From assembly GCA_025938035.1 (NCBI GenBank), contig JAICQE010000200.1, forward strand, positions 1-7,107: DNA of 7,107 nt. Reading direction: 5' to 3'. Every line of letters begins with the position of its first letter. The first letter of the stretch is position 1. Source of the stretch: Vicinamibacteria bacterium (GTDB lineage Bacteria; Acidobacteriota; Vicinamibacteria; Vicinamibacterales; UBA2999). This document shows, piece after piece, positions 1 to 5,611 of this stretch. A program made the position numbers and the translations under genes. Below the pieces are notes generated by a model. It did not search any database, was not told where the DNA came from, and saw only the letters and a list, made by a program, of their open reading frames with translations.

Positions 1-762
1 AAGATCATAGCCGACCTGCGGATGCGTCCGCATAACACGCCACTCGTTCTCGTCGAGGGGCCCCGGCTTCGACAGGATCGACGCCGGCATATCCAGCTTG
101 CCGATGTCGTGCAACAGCCCACCCTGTTCGAGCACCTCGAGCTCCTCGTCTGTGAACCCCATCTCGTCGCCGATGGCGACGGCAAGCCGTGCCACGCGCG
201 TGGCGTGCCCGCGCGCGTCGCGCTCGTGCAGTTGCAGGATCGCCATCAGCCCCTCGAGCGCCTGCTCCGGCGTGTCCTGCGCTTCGGCGAGCGCCGCCGC
301 CACCGCCGCACGCCTGGCGCGCAGCCGATCCTGCAACGCGTGGTGCAGCCCTTCCTCGGCGACGGCGGCGTTGTGCCAGTCGCGTCCGAGGGCGAGCGCT
401 TCGCTCAGCCGCCGCTCGTCGAACGGCTTCAGGAGGTAGTCGACGACCTGATTGCGCAGGCTGGCGACGGCGATCTCGACGTCGCGGCCGGCCGTGGCCA
501 TGATGACGGCGGTGTCGGGAAACCGATCGCGAATCTGCGTGGCGAGCCAGAGGCCGTGGCGCCGGCCGCCCCCGAGCCTGACGTCGCAGATGGCGATGTC
601 GCTGACCTGGTCGTCGAGCGCCGCGAGCGCGCGGGCGGCGTCCGCCGCGTCGCGCGTCTGATAGCCGAGTGCGTCAGCCCATGCGCACATCTGTTCCCGA
701 AGCGCCACCTCGTCATCGACGATGAGCACAGAGGATCTGTATGCAACGGTTCGTGTATTCAC
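1..762 (-). CDS. Response regulator, REC + HD-GYP domain (C-terminus beyond window)
   Basis: Translating the minus strand gives 254 open codons running off the left edge. The N-terminus is a phospho-receiver domain: acidic pair D16-D17, phospho-acceptor D60, T90 in the M-A-T-A motif and K112 in L-L-K-P-F. After a helical, Ala-rich linker (about 124-165) comes the start of an HD-GYP domain, with G-H-A-T-R-V-A near 185-191 and the metal-binding L-L-H-D-I-G-K at 216-222. The GYP motif would lie outside the window. Known HD-GYP proteins of this type hydrolyse cyclic di-GMP, so a phosphorylation-controlled c-di-GMP phosphodiesterase in the cytoplasm is the likely role. No partner kinase is visible. 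I chose the GTG at 762-760; a GTG at 729-727 is possible but would leave the first REC strand very short. Neither start has a clear SD. The loop after D60 is unusual: it lacks the common Pro and is about two residues longer than usual before G70. Confidence 0.9.
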   Translation of the reverse strand, partial: MNTRTVAYRSSVLIVDDEVALREQMCAWADALGYQTRDAADAARALAALDDQVSDIAICDVRLGGGRRHGLWLATQIRDRFPDTAVIMATAGRDVEIAVASLRNQVVDYLLKPFDERRLSEALALGRDWHNAAVAEEGLHHALQDRLRARRAAVAAALAEAQDTPEQALEGLMAILQLHERDARGHATRVARLAVAIGDEMGFTDEELEVLEQGGLLHDIGKLDMPASILSKPGPLDENEWRVMRTHPQVGYDL

Positions 763-771
763 TGTGTTAAT
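757..771. promoter_or_regulatory. Imperfect palindrome at the response-regulator start (candidate operator)
   Basis: The 15-mer ATTCACTGTGTTAAT is an imperfect inverted repeat centred on 764, with 5 of 7 pairs matching. It is AT-rich within GC-rich DNA. It overlaps the upstream GTG start candidate of the response regulator. If it is a protein-binding site, the downstream GTG at 729 becomes a more likely start. No binding protein can be named. Confidence 0.25.
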
Positions 772-779
772 GGGTCGTT

Positions 780-791
780 GCGCGCGCGCGC
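780..791. repeat. (GC)6 alternating dinucleotide tract
   Basis: Six consecutive GC dinucleotides lie in the divergent intergenic region. Alternating GC runs of this kind can adopt Z-DNA under negative supercoiling and are prone to slippage. No function is shown here. Confidence 0.5.
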
Positions 792-832
792 AGAGACATT
801 CAAAAACAGAATGCGGCGGTGAGCAAGGGAAA

Positions 833-898
833 GTGCACGTATTGCTGAGGCGATCGTGCACATTTGTGCTCAGCCGGGGAATGCGCGCGGAGCTCAGC
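833..898. promoter_or_regulatory. Cluster of phased short repeats in the divergent intergenic region
   Basis: GTGCAC occurs at 833-838 and 856-861, 23 bp apart. GCTCAGC occurs at 868-874 and 892-898, 24 bp apart. GCTGAG at 844-849 is the exact inverted partner of CTCAGC at 869-874, leaving a 19-nt loop. The near-constant 23-25 bp step is close to two helical turns and would suit an operator or an RNA stem in front of the methyltransferase gene. The remaining bases from 763 to 921 hold no recognisable gene. Confidence 0.3.
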
Positions 899-906
899 AG
901 CAGGTT

Positions 907-912
907 TAAACT
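907..912 (+). promoter_or_regulatory. Possible -10 element of the methyltransferase gene
   Basis: TAAACT matches the TANNNT form of a -10 hexamer and ends 9 bp before the ATG at 922, so transcription would begin only a few bases before the start codon. No -35 match and no SD at usable spacing is visible. The same bases contain the in-frame TAA (907-909) that limits the gene upstream. Confidence 0.25.
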
Positions 913-921
913 GCGTGGGCG

Positions 922-1674
922 ATGCGCCTGGGTTCGCTTCGACGCCACTGGGACGAGTACGGACGAAGCGATCCGTTCTGGGCGATCCTCACCGCACCGG
1001 ACAAGAAAGGGAACCGATGGTCGGTCGACGAGTTCCTGCAGACAGGGCGCGAGGAGATCGATGCCCTGATCGCGTATCTGGATGAGCGCGGTCTGACAGA
1101 GAACCGCCGGCGTGCGCTGGACTTCGGCTGCGGGGCGGGCCGGCTCACACACGCCCTGGCCAGGTACTTCGACCACGTGATCGGTGTCGACATCGCTGCG
1201 TCGATGATCGACGTGGCGAAACGGCTGCACGGCGGAACTCCAAACATCGAATTCCGGGTCAATACGTCCAATCGGCTGGAGTCGATCGCGTCCGACTCGA
1301 TCGACCTGGTCTACACGCTCCTCGTGCTGCAGCACATCCCGCCGCGCTATGTCCGGGAGTACCTGGCTGAATTCGTCCGCGTGCTCACCCCAGGTGGCGT
1401 GCTCGTCTTCCAGCTGCCGTCCGGAGACGCGCTGAAGGTGAAGGTCGAGGGGCACGGCCTGAAACGGCTGTTGCCGCACCGGGCTGTTGCCGTGATTCGC
1501 GCGGTGCGCCGGTGGCGCGAGTTCCCGCGCATGGAGAGCCACGGGCTGCCGCGCCGCGAGGTCGAGCAGCTGCTCACCGATCTCGGCGCGCCCGTCGTCG
1601 ACGTCGTGGACGATCACGCACACGGTACGGACACGCCCGGGTTCCGTTACTACGCGGTAAAGGTCGCGCGCTGA
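922..1674 (+). CDS. Class I SAM-dependent methyltransferase
   Basis: This 250-aa protein has the Rossmann-fold methyltransferase motifs in order. Motif I is L-D-F-G-C-G-A-G-R at 66-74. The SAM-ribose acidic residue is D90 in V-I-G-V-D. The motif IV region is [12 protein letters not shown] at 128-139, and the post-motif L-T-P-G-G-V-L-V-F is at 155-163. The N-terminal 40 residues carry a Trp-rich block (W10, W20, W33) ahead of the core, which I associate with a subgroup of uncharacterised methyltransferases in soil bacteria. The substrate cannot be told from sequence; Methyltransf_11/25-type small-molecule or lipid acceptors are possible. The ATG at 922 is the first start after an in-frame TAA at 907 and has no good SD. 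The gene is divergent from the response regulator and 96 bp from typA, so it is probably its own transcription unit. Confidence 0.9.
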   Translation: MRLGSLRRHWDEYGRSDPFWAILTAPDKKGNRWSVDEFLQTGREEIDALIAYLDERGLTENRRRALDFGCGAGRLTHALARYFDHVIGVDIAASMIDVAKRLHGGTPNIEFRVNTSNRLESIASDSIDLVYTLLVLQHIPPRYVREYLAEFVRVLTPGGVLVFQLPSGDALKVKVEGHGLKRLLPHRAVAVIRAVRRWREFPRMESHGLPRREVEQLLTDLGAPVVDVVDDHAHGTDTPGFRYYAVKVAR

Positions 1675-1680
1675 GCGCCC

Positions 1681-1730
1681 CTCCGTGCGTCTCCGTTCCT
1701 TCGCTGCTCCTGTGAAACCGTTCCCTCCGT
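1681..1730. repeat. Pyrimidine-rich leader with CTCCGT repeats
   Basis: The gap between the methyltransferase gene and typA is strongly C/T-biased on the plus strand. CTCCGT occurs at 1681-1686, 1691-1696 and 1725-1730, and CCGTTCC at 1693-1699 and 1718-1724, 25 bp apart. This looks like a degenerate copy of the CTCCGTG-type tandem words I recall from intergenic regions of some soil bacteria. I cannot confirm that it is dispersed in this genome. No terminator hairpin is visible for the methyltransferase gene. Confidence 0.4.
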
Positions 1731-1755
1731 GACCTCCATCGCCTCGAAGCGCGTG

Positions 1756-1764
1756 TGCGATACT
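1756..1764 (+). promoter_or_regulatory. Candidate extended -10 promoter of typA
   Basis: TGC followed directly by GATACT resembles an extended -10 element (TGn plus a hexamer matching TATAAT at 4 of 6). The hexamer ends 6 bp before the ATG at 1771, which would place the transcript start at or next to the start codon. No -35 match is seen about 17 bp upstream. The GGGAGG between hexamer and ATG touches the ATG and is too close to act as a normal SD. Confidence 0.35.
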
Positions 1765-1770
1765 GGGAGG

Positions 1771-3612
1771 ATGTCTCCGCACCGGAAGACGCAGCAGATC
1801 GCCAACCCGCTCCGTCGCAATGTGGCGATCGTCGCGCACGTCGACCACGGCAAGACGACGCTGGTGGACGCGCTGCTGCGGCAGAGCGGCGCGTTCCGCG
1901 CCAACCAGCAGGTGGCCGAGCGCGTGATGGACAACATCGATCTCGAGCGCGAGCGCGGCATCACCATCCTCGCCAAGAACACCGCCGTCCACTACCACGA
2001 CCTGCTGATCAACATCGTCGATACGCCGGGACACGCCGATTTCGGCGGCGAGGTCGAGCGCACGCTGTCGATGGTGGACGGCGTGATGCTGCTGGTGGAC
2101 GCCTCGGAAGGGCCGCTGCCACAGACCCGGTTCGTGCTGCGCAAGGCGCTCGAGCGGGGGCTGCCGCCAATCGTGGTCCTGAACAAGATCGACCGCCCCG
2201 ACGCGCGCCCGAAAGAAGTGCTCAACGAGGTCTACGACCTCTTCATCGACCTCGATGCAACAGAGGATCAGATCGAGTTCCCGGTGCTGTATACCAACGC
2301 GCGTGAGGGATACGCGAGCGCCGACGCAGGCACGCGCGGAGACGACCTCCGTCCGCTCTTCGACGCGATCGTCGAGCACGTGCCGCCGCCCAAAGGCGAT
2401 CCGGCTGCGCCGCTGCAGATGCTCGTCGCCAACCTCGACGCGAGCGACTACCTCGGGCGCATTGCCATCGGCCGCATCTTCAACGGAACGGTCCGATTGA
2501 ATGACGACGTCGCCGTGATGAAGCTGAACGGCTCACCGCAGCAGACACGGGTCACCAAGCTGTTCGCCTTCGACGGGCTCAAGCGCGTCGAAATCGAATC
2601 CGCGGCGGCCGGCGACATCGTCTGCCTTGCCGGGATCGAGGACATCACCATCGGCGAGACGATCGCCGACCCGGAACATCTGGTGCCGCTGCCGCCCATC
2701 GCCATCGACGAGCCGACGGTGTCGATGATCTTCGGCATCAACACCTCGCCCATGTCCGGGAAGGACGGTCAGTACGTGACGTCGCGGAACCTGCGCGAGC
2801 GTCTCGATCGCGAGCTGCTCGGCAATGTCTCGGTGCGCGTCGAGAACACCGACAGCCCCGAGCAGATGAAGGTCGTCGGCCGCGGCGAGCTGCAGCTGTC
2901 GATTCTGATCGAGATGATGCGCCGCGAAGGGTTCGAACTGCAGGTATCGCGGCCGGAGATCGTGACCAGGGACGTTGACGGCGTGAAGATGGAGCCGGTC
3001 GAGGAGCTGGTCATCGACGTCCCAGAGGACTTCCAGGGCGTGGTGATTGCGCAGGCCGGAACCCGGCGCGGCGTCCTCACGAAGATGGTGAACCACGGCA
3101 GCGGACGCGTGCGGCTCGAGTTCCGGATTCCCACGCGCGGGCTCATTGGATTCCGCTCGCAGTTCCTGACCGACACCAAGGGCACCGGCATCATGAACCA
3201 TCTGTTCGCGGGATGGGAGCCGTGGCATGGGGCGATTGCGGCCCGTTCGACCGGCGCGCTGGTCGCCGACCGCACCGGCGTCGCGACGGCATATGCGATC
3301 TACAACCTGCAGGAACGCGGCGAAATCTTCGTCGATCCCGGCGTGACCGTCTACGAAGGGATGATCATCGGCGAGAACGCGCGGCCCAGCGACATGGACG
3401 TGAACGTCACGAAGGAAAAGAAACAGACCAACATGCGCGCCTCGACTGCCGATGAGGCCATTCGGCTCATTCCGCCGCGCAAGTTGAGCCTCGAGCAGGC
3501 AATCGAGTTCATCAATGACGATGAGTTGGTCGAAATCACGCCGAAGAACATCCGGCTGAGGAAGCGGATCCTGGCGGCGAATCAGCGCCCGAAGCCTGAA
3601 AGGCCGACCTGA
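1771..3612 (+). CDS. typA: Ribosome-associated translational GTPase TypA/BipA
   Basis: The product has 613 aa, the usual length for TypA/BipA. The GTPase motifs are all present: P-loop A-H-V-D-H-G-K-T-T at 22-30, switch I E-R-G-I-T-I ending near 66, D-T-P-G-H at 84-88, N-K-I-D at 138-141 and the G5-like N-A-R near 176. A beta-barrel domain II follows. The EF-G III-like domain carries G-R-G-E-L-Q-L at 370-376, the EF-G V-like domain carries R-G-L-I-G-F-R-S near 456, and the BipA-specific C-terminal domain ends in a basic I-R-L-R-K-R segment. The family binds the ribosome at the EF-G/EF-Tu site and supports 50S assembly and growth under cold or stress. I preferred the ATG at 1771, which leaves about 14 residues ahead of the G domain; the frame stays open upstream to a GTG at 1729. 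The neighbours give no added functional hint. Confidence 0.97.
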   Translation: MSPHRKTQQIANPLRRNVAIVAHVDHGKTTLVDALLRQSGAFRANQQVAERVMDNIDLERERGITILAKNTAVHYHDLLINIVDTPGHADFGGEVERTLSMVDGVMLLVDASEGPLPQTRFVLRKALERGLPPIVVLNKIDRPDARPKEVLNEVYDLFIDLDATEDQIEFPVLYTNAREGYASADAGTRGDDLRPLFDAIVEHVPPPKGDPAAPLQMLVANLDASDYLGRIAIGRIFNGTVRLNDDVAVMKLNGSPQQTRVTKLFAFDGLKRVEIESAAAGDIVCLAGIEDITIGETIADPEHLVPLPPIAIDEPTVSMIFGINTSPMSGKDGQYVTSRNLRERLDRELLGNVSVRVENTDSPEQMKVVGRGELQLSILIEMMRREGFELQVSRPEIVTRDVDGVKMEPVEELVIDVPEDFQGVVIAQAGTRRGVLTKMVNHGSGRVRLEFRIPTRGLIGFRSQFLTDTKGTGIMNHLFAGWEPWHGAIAARSTGALVADRTGVATAYAIYNLQERGEIFVDPGVTVYEGMIIGENARPSDMDVNVTKEKKQTNMRASTADEAIRLIPPRKLSLEQAIEFINDDELVEITPKNIRLRKRILAANQRPKPERPT

Positions 3613-3636
3613 ACCTTTCTCTTCCGTGGCATTTTC

Positions 3637-3660
3637 CTTGCCTCAAGAACTGAGGGAGGA
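3637..3660 (+). promoter_or_regulatory. Strong SD partly enclosed in a hairpin before the 82-aa gene
   Basis: GGGAGGA at 3654-3660 is the best Shine-Dalgarno sequence in the window and sits 4 nt before the ATG at 3665. CCTCA (3641-3645) pairs perfectly with TGAGG (3651-3655) around a 5-nt loop. Past one mismatch (3640/3656), 3637-3639 can pair with 3657-3659 (one wobble), which would cover the SD core. This fits translation control by RNA folding, or it may be chance. It lies 25 bp after the typA stop. Confidence 0.45.
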
Positions 3661-3664
3661 CCAT

Positions 3665-3913
3665 ATGAAACGCCAGAAGGGCGATCTGCAGGATCCGCTC
3701 GGCATCGCGGATGAGCCGGTCGCTCAGAACCCGGAAGATCACCTGCCCCACGGCGATCACGCCAGCCGCAAGCGGCGCATCCGTGCGCTCGGCGAAGACG
3801 GCATCGACCACCGTTCGACCGGCCTCGGCGACCTCAACACCGAGCACGACGGCGCGACCGGGATCGATATGGGCTACGGCGGATCAGGAACGGACATCAA
3901 GCGCGGCAGCTAG
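3665..3913 (+). CDS. Small hydrophilic protein of unknown function (82 aa)
   Basis: I do not recognise this protein. Its coding status rests on a strong SD at 3654-3660 directly ahead of the ATG and on an orderly product that starts M-K-R-Q-K-G-D. The N-terminal half is charged, with a basic R-K-R-R-I-R patch near 35-40. The C-terminal half is rich in Gly and Asp, with D-G-I-D and T-G-I-D, then G-Y-G-G-S-G-T-D, ending K-R-G-S. It has no Cys, Trp, signal peptide or membrane segment and is probably mostly disordered. It lies 52 bp after typA on the same strand, so it may be read from the typA transcript. Its stop codon interlocks with that of the ferredoxin gene. A nucleic-acid or ribosome-binding role is possible from the basic patch, but this is only a guess. 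Confidence 0.75.
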   Translation: MKRQKGDLQDPLGIADEPVAQNPEDHLPHGDHASRKRRIRALGEDGIDHRSTGLGDLNTEHDGATGIDMGYGGSGTDIKRGS

Positions 3914-3915
3914 CT
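3908..3915. other. Palindromic AGCTAGCT holding both convergent stop codons
   Basis: The plus-strand gene ends AGC-TAG (stop 3911-3913) and the minus-strand ferredoxin also ends AGC-TAG (stop 3912-3910). The two stops overlap within CTAG at 3910-3913, so both genes encode a final Ser on the same 8-bp palindrome. There is no intergenic space for a separate terminator. Confidence 0.85.
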
Positions 3916-4266
3916 CTCGATCCACTCGGGTGGCGGCTGGATCGTGGGTTCCGGAGTCTTCCCGGGATCCGGCCGGCCGCTGCCTTCGAGGCGGCTGATG
4001 GCGCGCAGCGTCATGTCGTGGTCGCACACGATCTGACACGAGAGCCGCACGCCCTGGAGGCCTTTCTCCTCGAGCTTCATCTTCTCGGCCTGGGTCATCC
4101 GCGTTGGTTCGCCGCTCACGAAGACCACGCGGCACGTGGTGCAGCGCGCGTTGCCACCACAGGCGTGCAGGATGTCCACGCCGGCATCCTGCTCGACGGC
4201 GAGCACGAGCCGTTTGTCGGACGGCACTTCAACACTGGGGAACCCCTCAACGGTCAGCGTCGGCAT
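3910..4266 (-). CDS. 2Fe-2S ferredoxin
   Basis: The 118-aa product has the plant/adrenodoxin-type 2Fe-2S cysteine pattern: C36-x5-C42-x2-C45 followed by C77 (S-C-Q), inside the typical text A-C-G-G-N-A-R-C-T-T-C-R-V. An extra C81 is also present. The beta-grasp core spans about residues 1-90, and the last 25 or so residues form a Pro-rich tail ending P-E-W-I-E-S, which is not part of the fold. It should carry single electrons in the cytoplasm; the reductase and acceptor are not in the window. The ATG at 4266 matches the usual N-terminus (M-P-T-L-T-V-E-G). The frame runs open another 48 codons upstream, but that would overlap the divergent gene and adds unconvincing residues. No SD is seen; a TANNNT element 6 bp upstream suggests a leaderless transcript. 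Confidence 0.93.
   Translation of the reverse strand: MPTLTVEGFPSVEVPSDKRLVLAVEQDAGVDILHACGGNARCTTCRVVFVSGEPTRMTQAEKMKLEEKGLQGVRLSCQIVCDHDMTLRAISRLEGSGRPDPGKTPEPTIQPPPEWIES
3918..3944. terminator. Inverted repeat just past the 82-aa gene (weak terminator candidate)
   Basis: CGATCCA (3918-3924) and TGGATCG (3938-3944) are exact inverted partners around 13 nt. It begins five bases after the 82-aa gene stop and falls inside the 3' coding end of the ferredoxin gene. It has no T-run, so it does not look like an intrinsic terminator; it may only impede read-through or reflect codon choice. Confidence 0.25.
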
Positions 4267-4271
4267 GTCGG

Positions 4272-4278
4272 TATGGTA
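4272..4278. promoter_or_regulatory. Candidate bidirectional -10 between ferredoxin and 171-aa genes
   Basis: Only 32 bp separate the two divergent ATGs. TATGGT (4272-4277, plus) and TACCAT (4278-4273, minus) are overlapping -10-like hexamers on opposite strands. The minus hexamer ends 6 bp before the ferredoxin ATG, giving a leaderless start. The plus hexamer would give a leader of about 14 nt without an SD. No -35 match is seen on either side. Confidence 0.35.
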
Positions 4279-4298
4279 ACTTAGCGCCGCGACTCCCC

Positions 4299-4814
4299 AT
4301 GACGGACAACGACCTGCAGGGAATTCCCCGACCCTCACAACTGTGGAAACAGCTGTCGCCCGAGCGCAAGCTCCAGGCGGCCGAAGCGTTCTGGGGCGAC
4401 AGGAACGCATCGGTGGAGCATGCGGAAGCCATCGTCGCGATCGCGCAGCGGATCAAGTTCCGGCCGAAGAGCGTCATCTCGCTGCCCGTGGAAAAAAAGG
4501 CGAAGCATCTGGTGGCGATCGGCGGCGTGTCCGAGCTCGTGGCGGCGCGGCTGCTGGTCGCCTACCACCTGGCGCACCAGCGACCGATGATGGCGGCATT
4601 CTTAGAGGCGCTCGGGATCGCACACGAGGATGGCCTGATCAACGACGAAGAGATGGAAGCGCCTGCAGCGGAGCGTCTCGAGCAGGCCGCGAAAACGCTC
4701 GCTGCCGCTTATCCAGCGGAGGACGTGGCGCTCTACCTGTCCACACTGATGTGGCAGGACCCCGACACGTGGGGCGGTCTCGAGAAGGTTCCCGAGAGCC
4801 GCGCCGTCGCCTGA
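4299..4814 (+). CDS. Uncharacterised helical protein, 171 aa, upstream of TerC
   Basis: I recognise no named domain. The protein is soluble, without signal peptide, membrane span or Cys. It looks almost all alpha-helical: S-P-E-R-K-L-Q-A-A-E-A-F-W near 20-32, a basic segment F-R-P-K-S-V near 54-59, and a central stretch containing L-V-A-Y-H-L-A-H-Q-R-P-M-M. An acidic loop D-G-L-I-N-D-E-E-M-E follows, then P-A-E-D-V-A-L-Y-L-S-T-L-M-W-Q-D-P near the C-terminus. The order and conserved-looking Trp/Pro positions resemble a conserved hypothetical family of acidobacteria, from memory only. The ATG at 4299 is preferred; the frame continues upstream but would run into the ferredoxin gene on the other strand. 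It ends 7 bp before the terC-like GTG, so the two are probably co-transcribed and may be linked in function. No SD is visible. Confidence 0.85.
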   Translation: MTDNDLQGIPRPSQLWKQLSPERKLQAAEAFWGDRNASVEHAEAIVAIAQRIKFRPKSVISLPVEKKAKHLVAIGGVSELVAARLLVAYHLAHQRPMMAAFLEALGIAHEDGLINDEEMEAPAAERLEQAAKTLAAAYPAEDVALYLSTLMWQDPDTWGGLEKVPESRAVA

Positions 4815-4821
4815 AGCACAC

Positions 4822-5580
4822 GTGGACTTCCTGACCAACGCGTTCGACTGGGTCTCCAGCCCCGAAGGATGGATTGCGCTCGGCACGCTGACCGTGCTCG
4901 AAATCGTCCTCGGCATCGATAACATCGTCTTCATCTCGATCCTGGCGGGGAAGCTGCGGAGCGAGGATCGAGAGCGCGCGCGCAAGGTCGGCCTGTCGTT
5001 GGCGATGTTCATCCGCATCGCGCTGCTCCTGTCGATTACGTGGGTGATGGGGCTGACCGAGCCCCTCTTCACGCTCGGGAAGGATATTTCGGGCCGCGAT
5101 CTGATCCTGATCCTCGGCGGCCTGTTCCTGATTGCCAAGAGCACGCACGAGATTCACGACAAGCTCGAAGGAGCGGAGGGCGGCGCGAGCGCGAAGGTCG
5201 CGGCGTCGTTCACGGCGGTCATCATCCAGATCCTCCTGCTCGACATCGTCTTCTCGCTCGACTCGGTGATCACGGCCGTCGGGATGGCGGAAGACGTGTC
5301 GGTCATGATTCTCGCGGTCGTCATTGCCGTCGGGGTCATGCTGGTCTCGGCCGGCCCCATCAGCGATTTCGTCGACCGCCACCCGACGGTGAAGATGCTG
5401 GCGTTGAGCTTCCTGCTGCTGATCGGTGTGTCGCTGATTGGCGAGGGTCTCGACCAGCACATCCCGAAGGGGTACATCTACTTTGCGATGGGCTTCTCGA
5501 TCTTCGTCGAGATGATCAACTTGCGCGTGCGGAAGAAGTCAGAGCCCGTGCACCTGCACCAGAGTTACACTCCAGACTGA
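4822..5580 (+). CDS. TerC family integral membrane protein (YkoY/Alx-like)
   Basis: The 252-aa product has about seven hydrophobic segments and the two family signature motifs. The first is E27-I-V-L-G-I-D33-N34 in membrane segment 1; the second is D141-I-V-F-S-L-D147-S148 in a middle segment. These in-membrane acidic residues are thought to handle metal ions. The family includes TerC of tellurite resistance, Alx of E. coli and the Bacillus YkoY/YceF proteins, which are tied to manganese export or metal loading of secreted enzymes. Metal export or homeostasis at the inner membrane is the likely role here. Length is normal for the short single-domain members, with no CBS or CorC extension. It starts with GTG 7 bp after the preceding gene, without a good SD, suggesting coupled translation. 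There is no room for a yybP-ykoY riboswitch directly before it. A polar, charged C-terminus (R-V-R-K-K-S) follows the last span. Confidence 0.93.
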   Translation: MDFLTNAFDWVSSPEGWIALGTLTVLEIVLGIDNIVFISILAGKLRSEDRERARKVGLSLAMFIRIALLLSITWVMGLTEPLFTLGKDISGRDLILILGGLFLIAKSTHEIHDKLEGAEGGASAKVAASFTAVIIQILLLDIVFSLDSVITAVGMAEDVSVMILAVVIAVGVMLVSAGPISDFVDRHPTVKMLALSFLLLIGVSLIGEGLDQHIPKGYIYFAMGFSIFVEMINLRVRKKSEPVHLHQSYTPD

Positions 5581-5611
5581 ACGAATATCGGATCAACCCG
5601 TGTGGCGACCT

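Noticed and set aside
22..822. Long plus-strand open frame (266 aa) opposite the response regulator
   Set aside because: It is antisense to clear REC and HD-GYP motifs. Its product is Arg/Pro/Val-rich with no domain, as expected from a GC-rich shadow frame.
2533..3228. Minus-strand open frame of 231 aa inside typA
   Set aside because: It lies wholly opposite conserved TypA sequence. The product is rich in His, Arg and Asp and has no recognisable fold.
4104..4298. 65-codon N-terminal extension of the 171-aa protein
   Set aside because: It runs over the 5' part of the ferredoxin gene on the other strand and encodes Arg/His-rich text. The ATG at 4299 gives a sensible N-terminus.
4267..4410. 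48-codon upstream extension of the ferredoxin
   Set aside because: The ferredoxin fold begins at M-P-T-L-T-V. The extension lacks targeting features and overlaps the start of the divergent gene.
4267..4821. Manganese riboswitch (yybP-ykoY type) controlling the TerC gene
   Set aside because: Only 7 bp precede the TerC start and 32 bp precede the upstream gene, too little for this structured RNA.
4639..5460. Minus-strand open frame of 273 aa opposite the TerC gene
   Set aside because: Its highly charged Asp/Arg/Gln/His-rich text is the reverse complement of hydrophobic membrane codons, and the TerC motifs on the plus strand are decisive.
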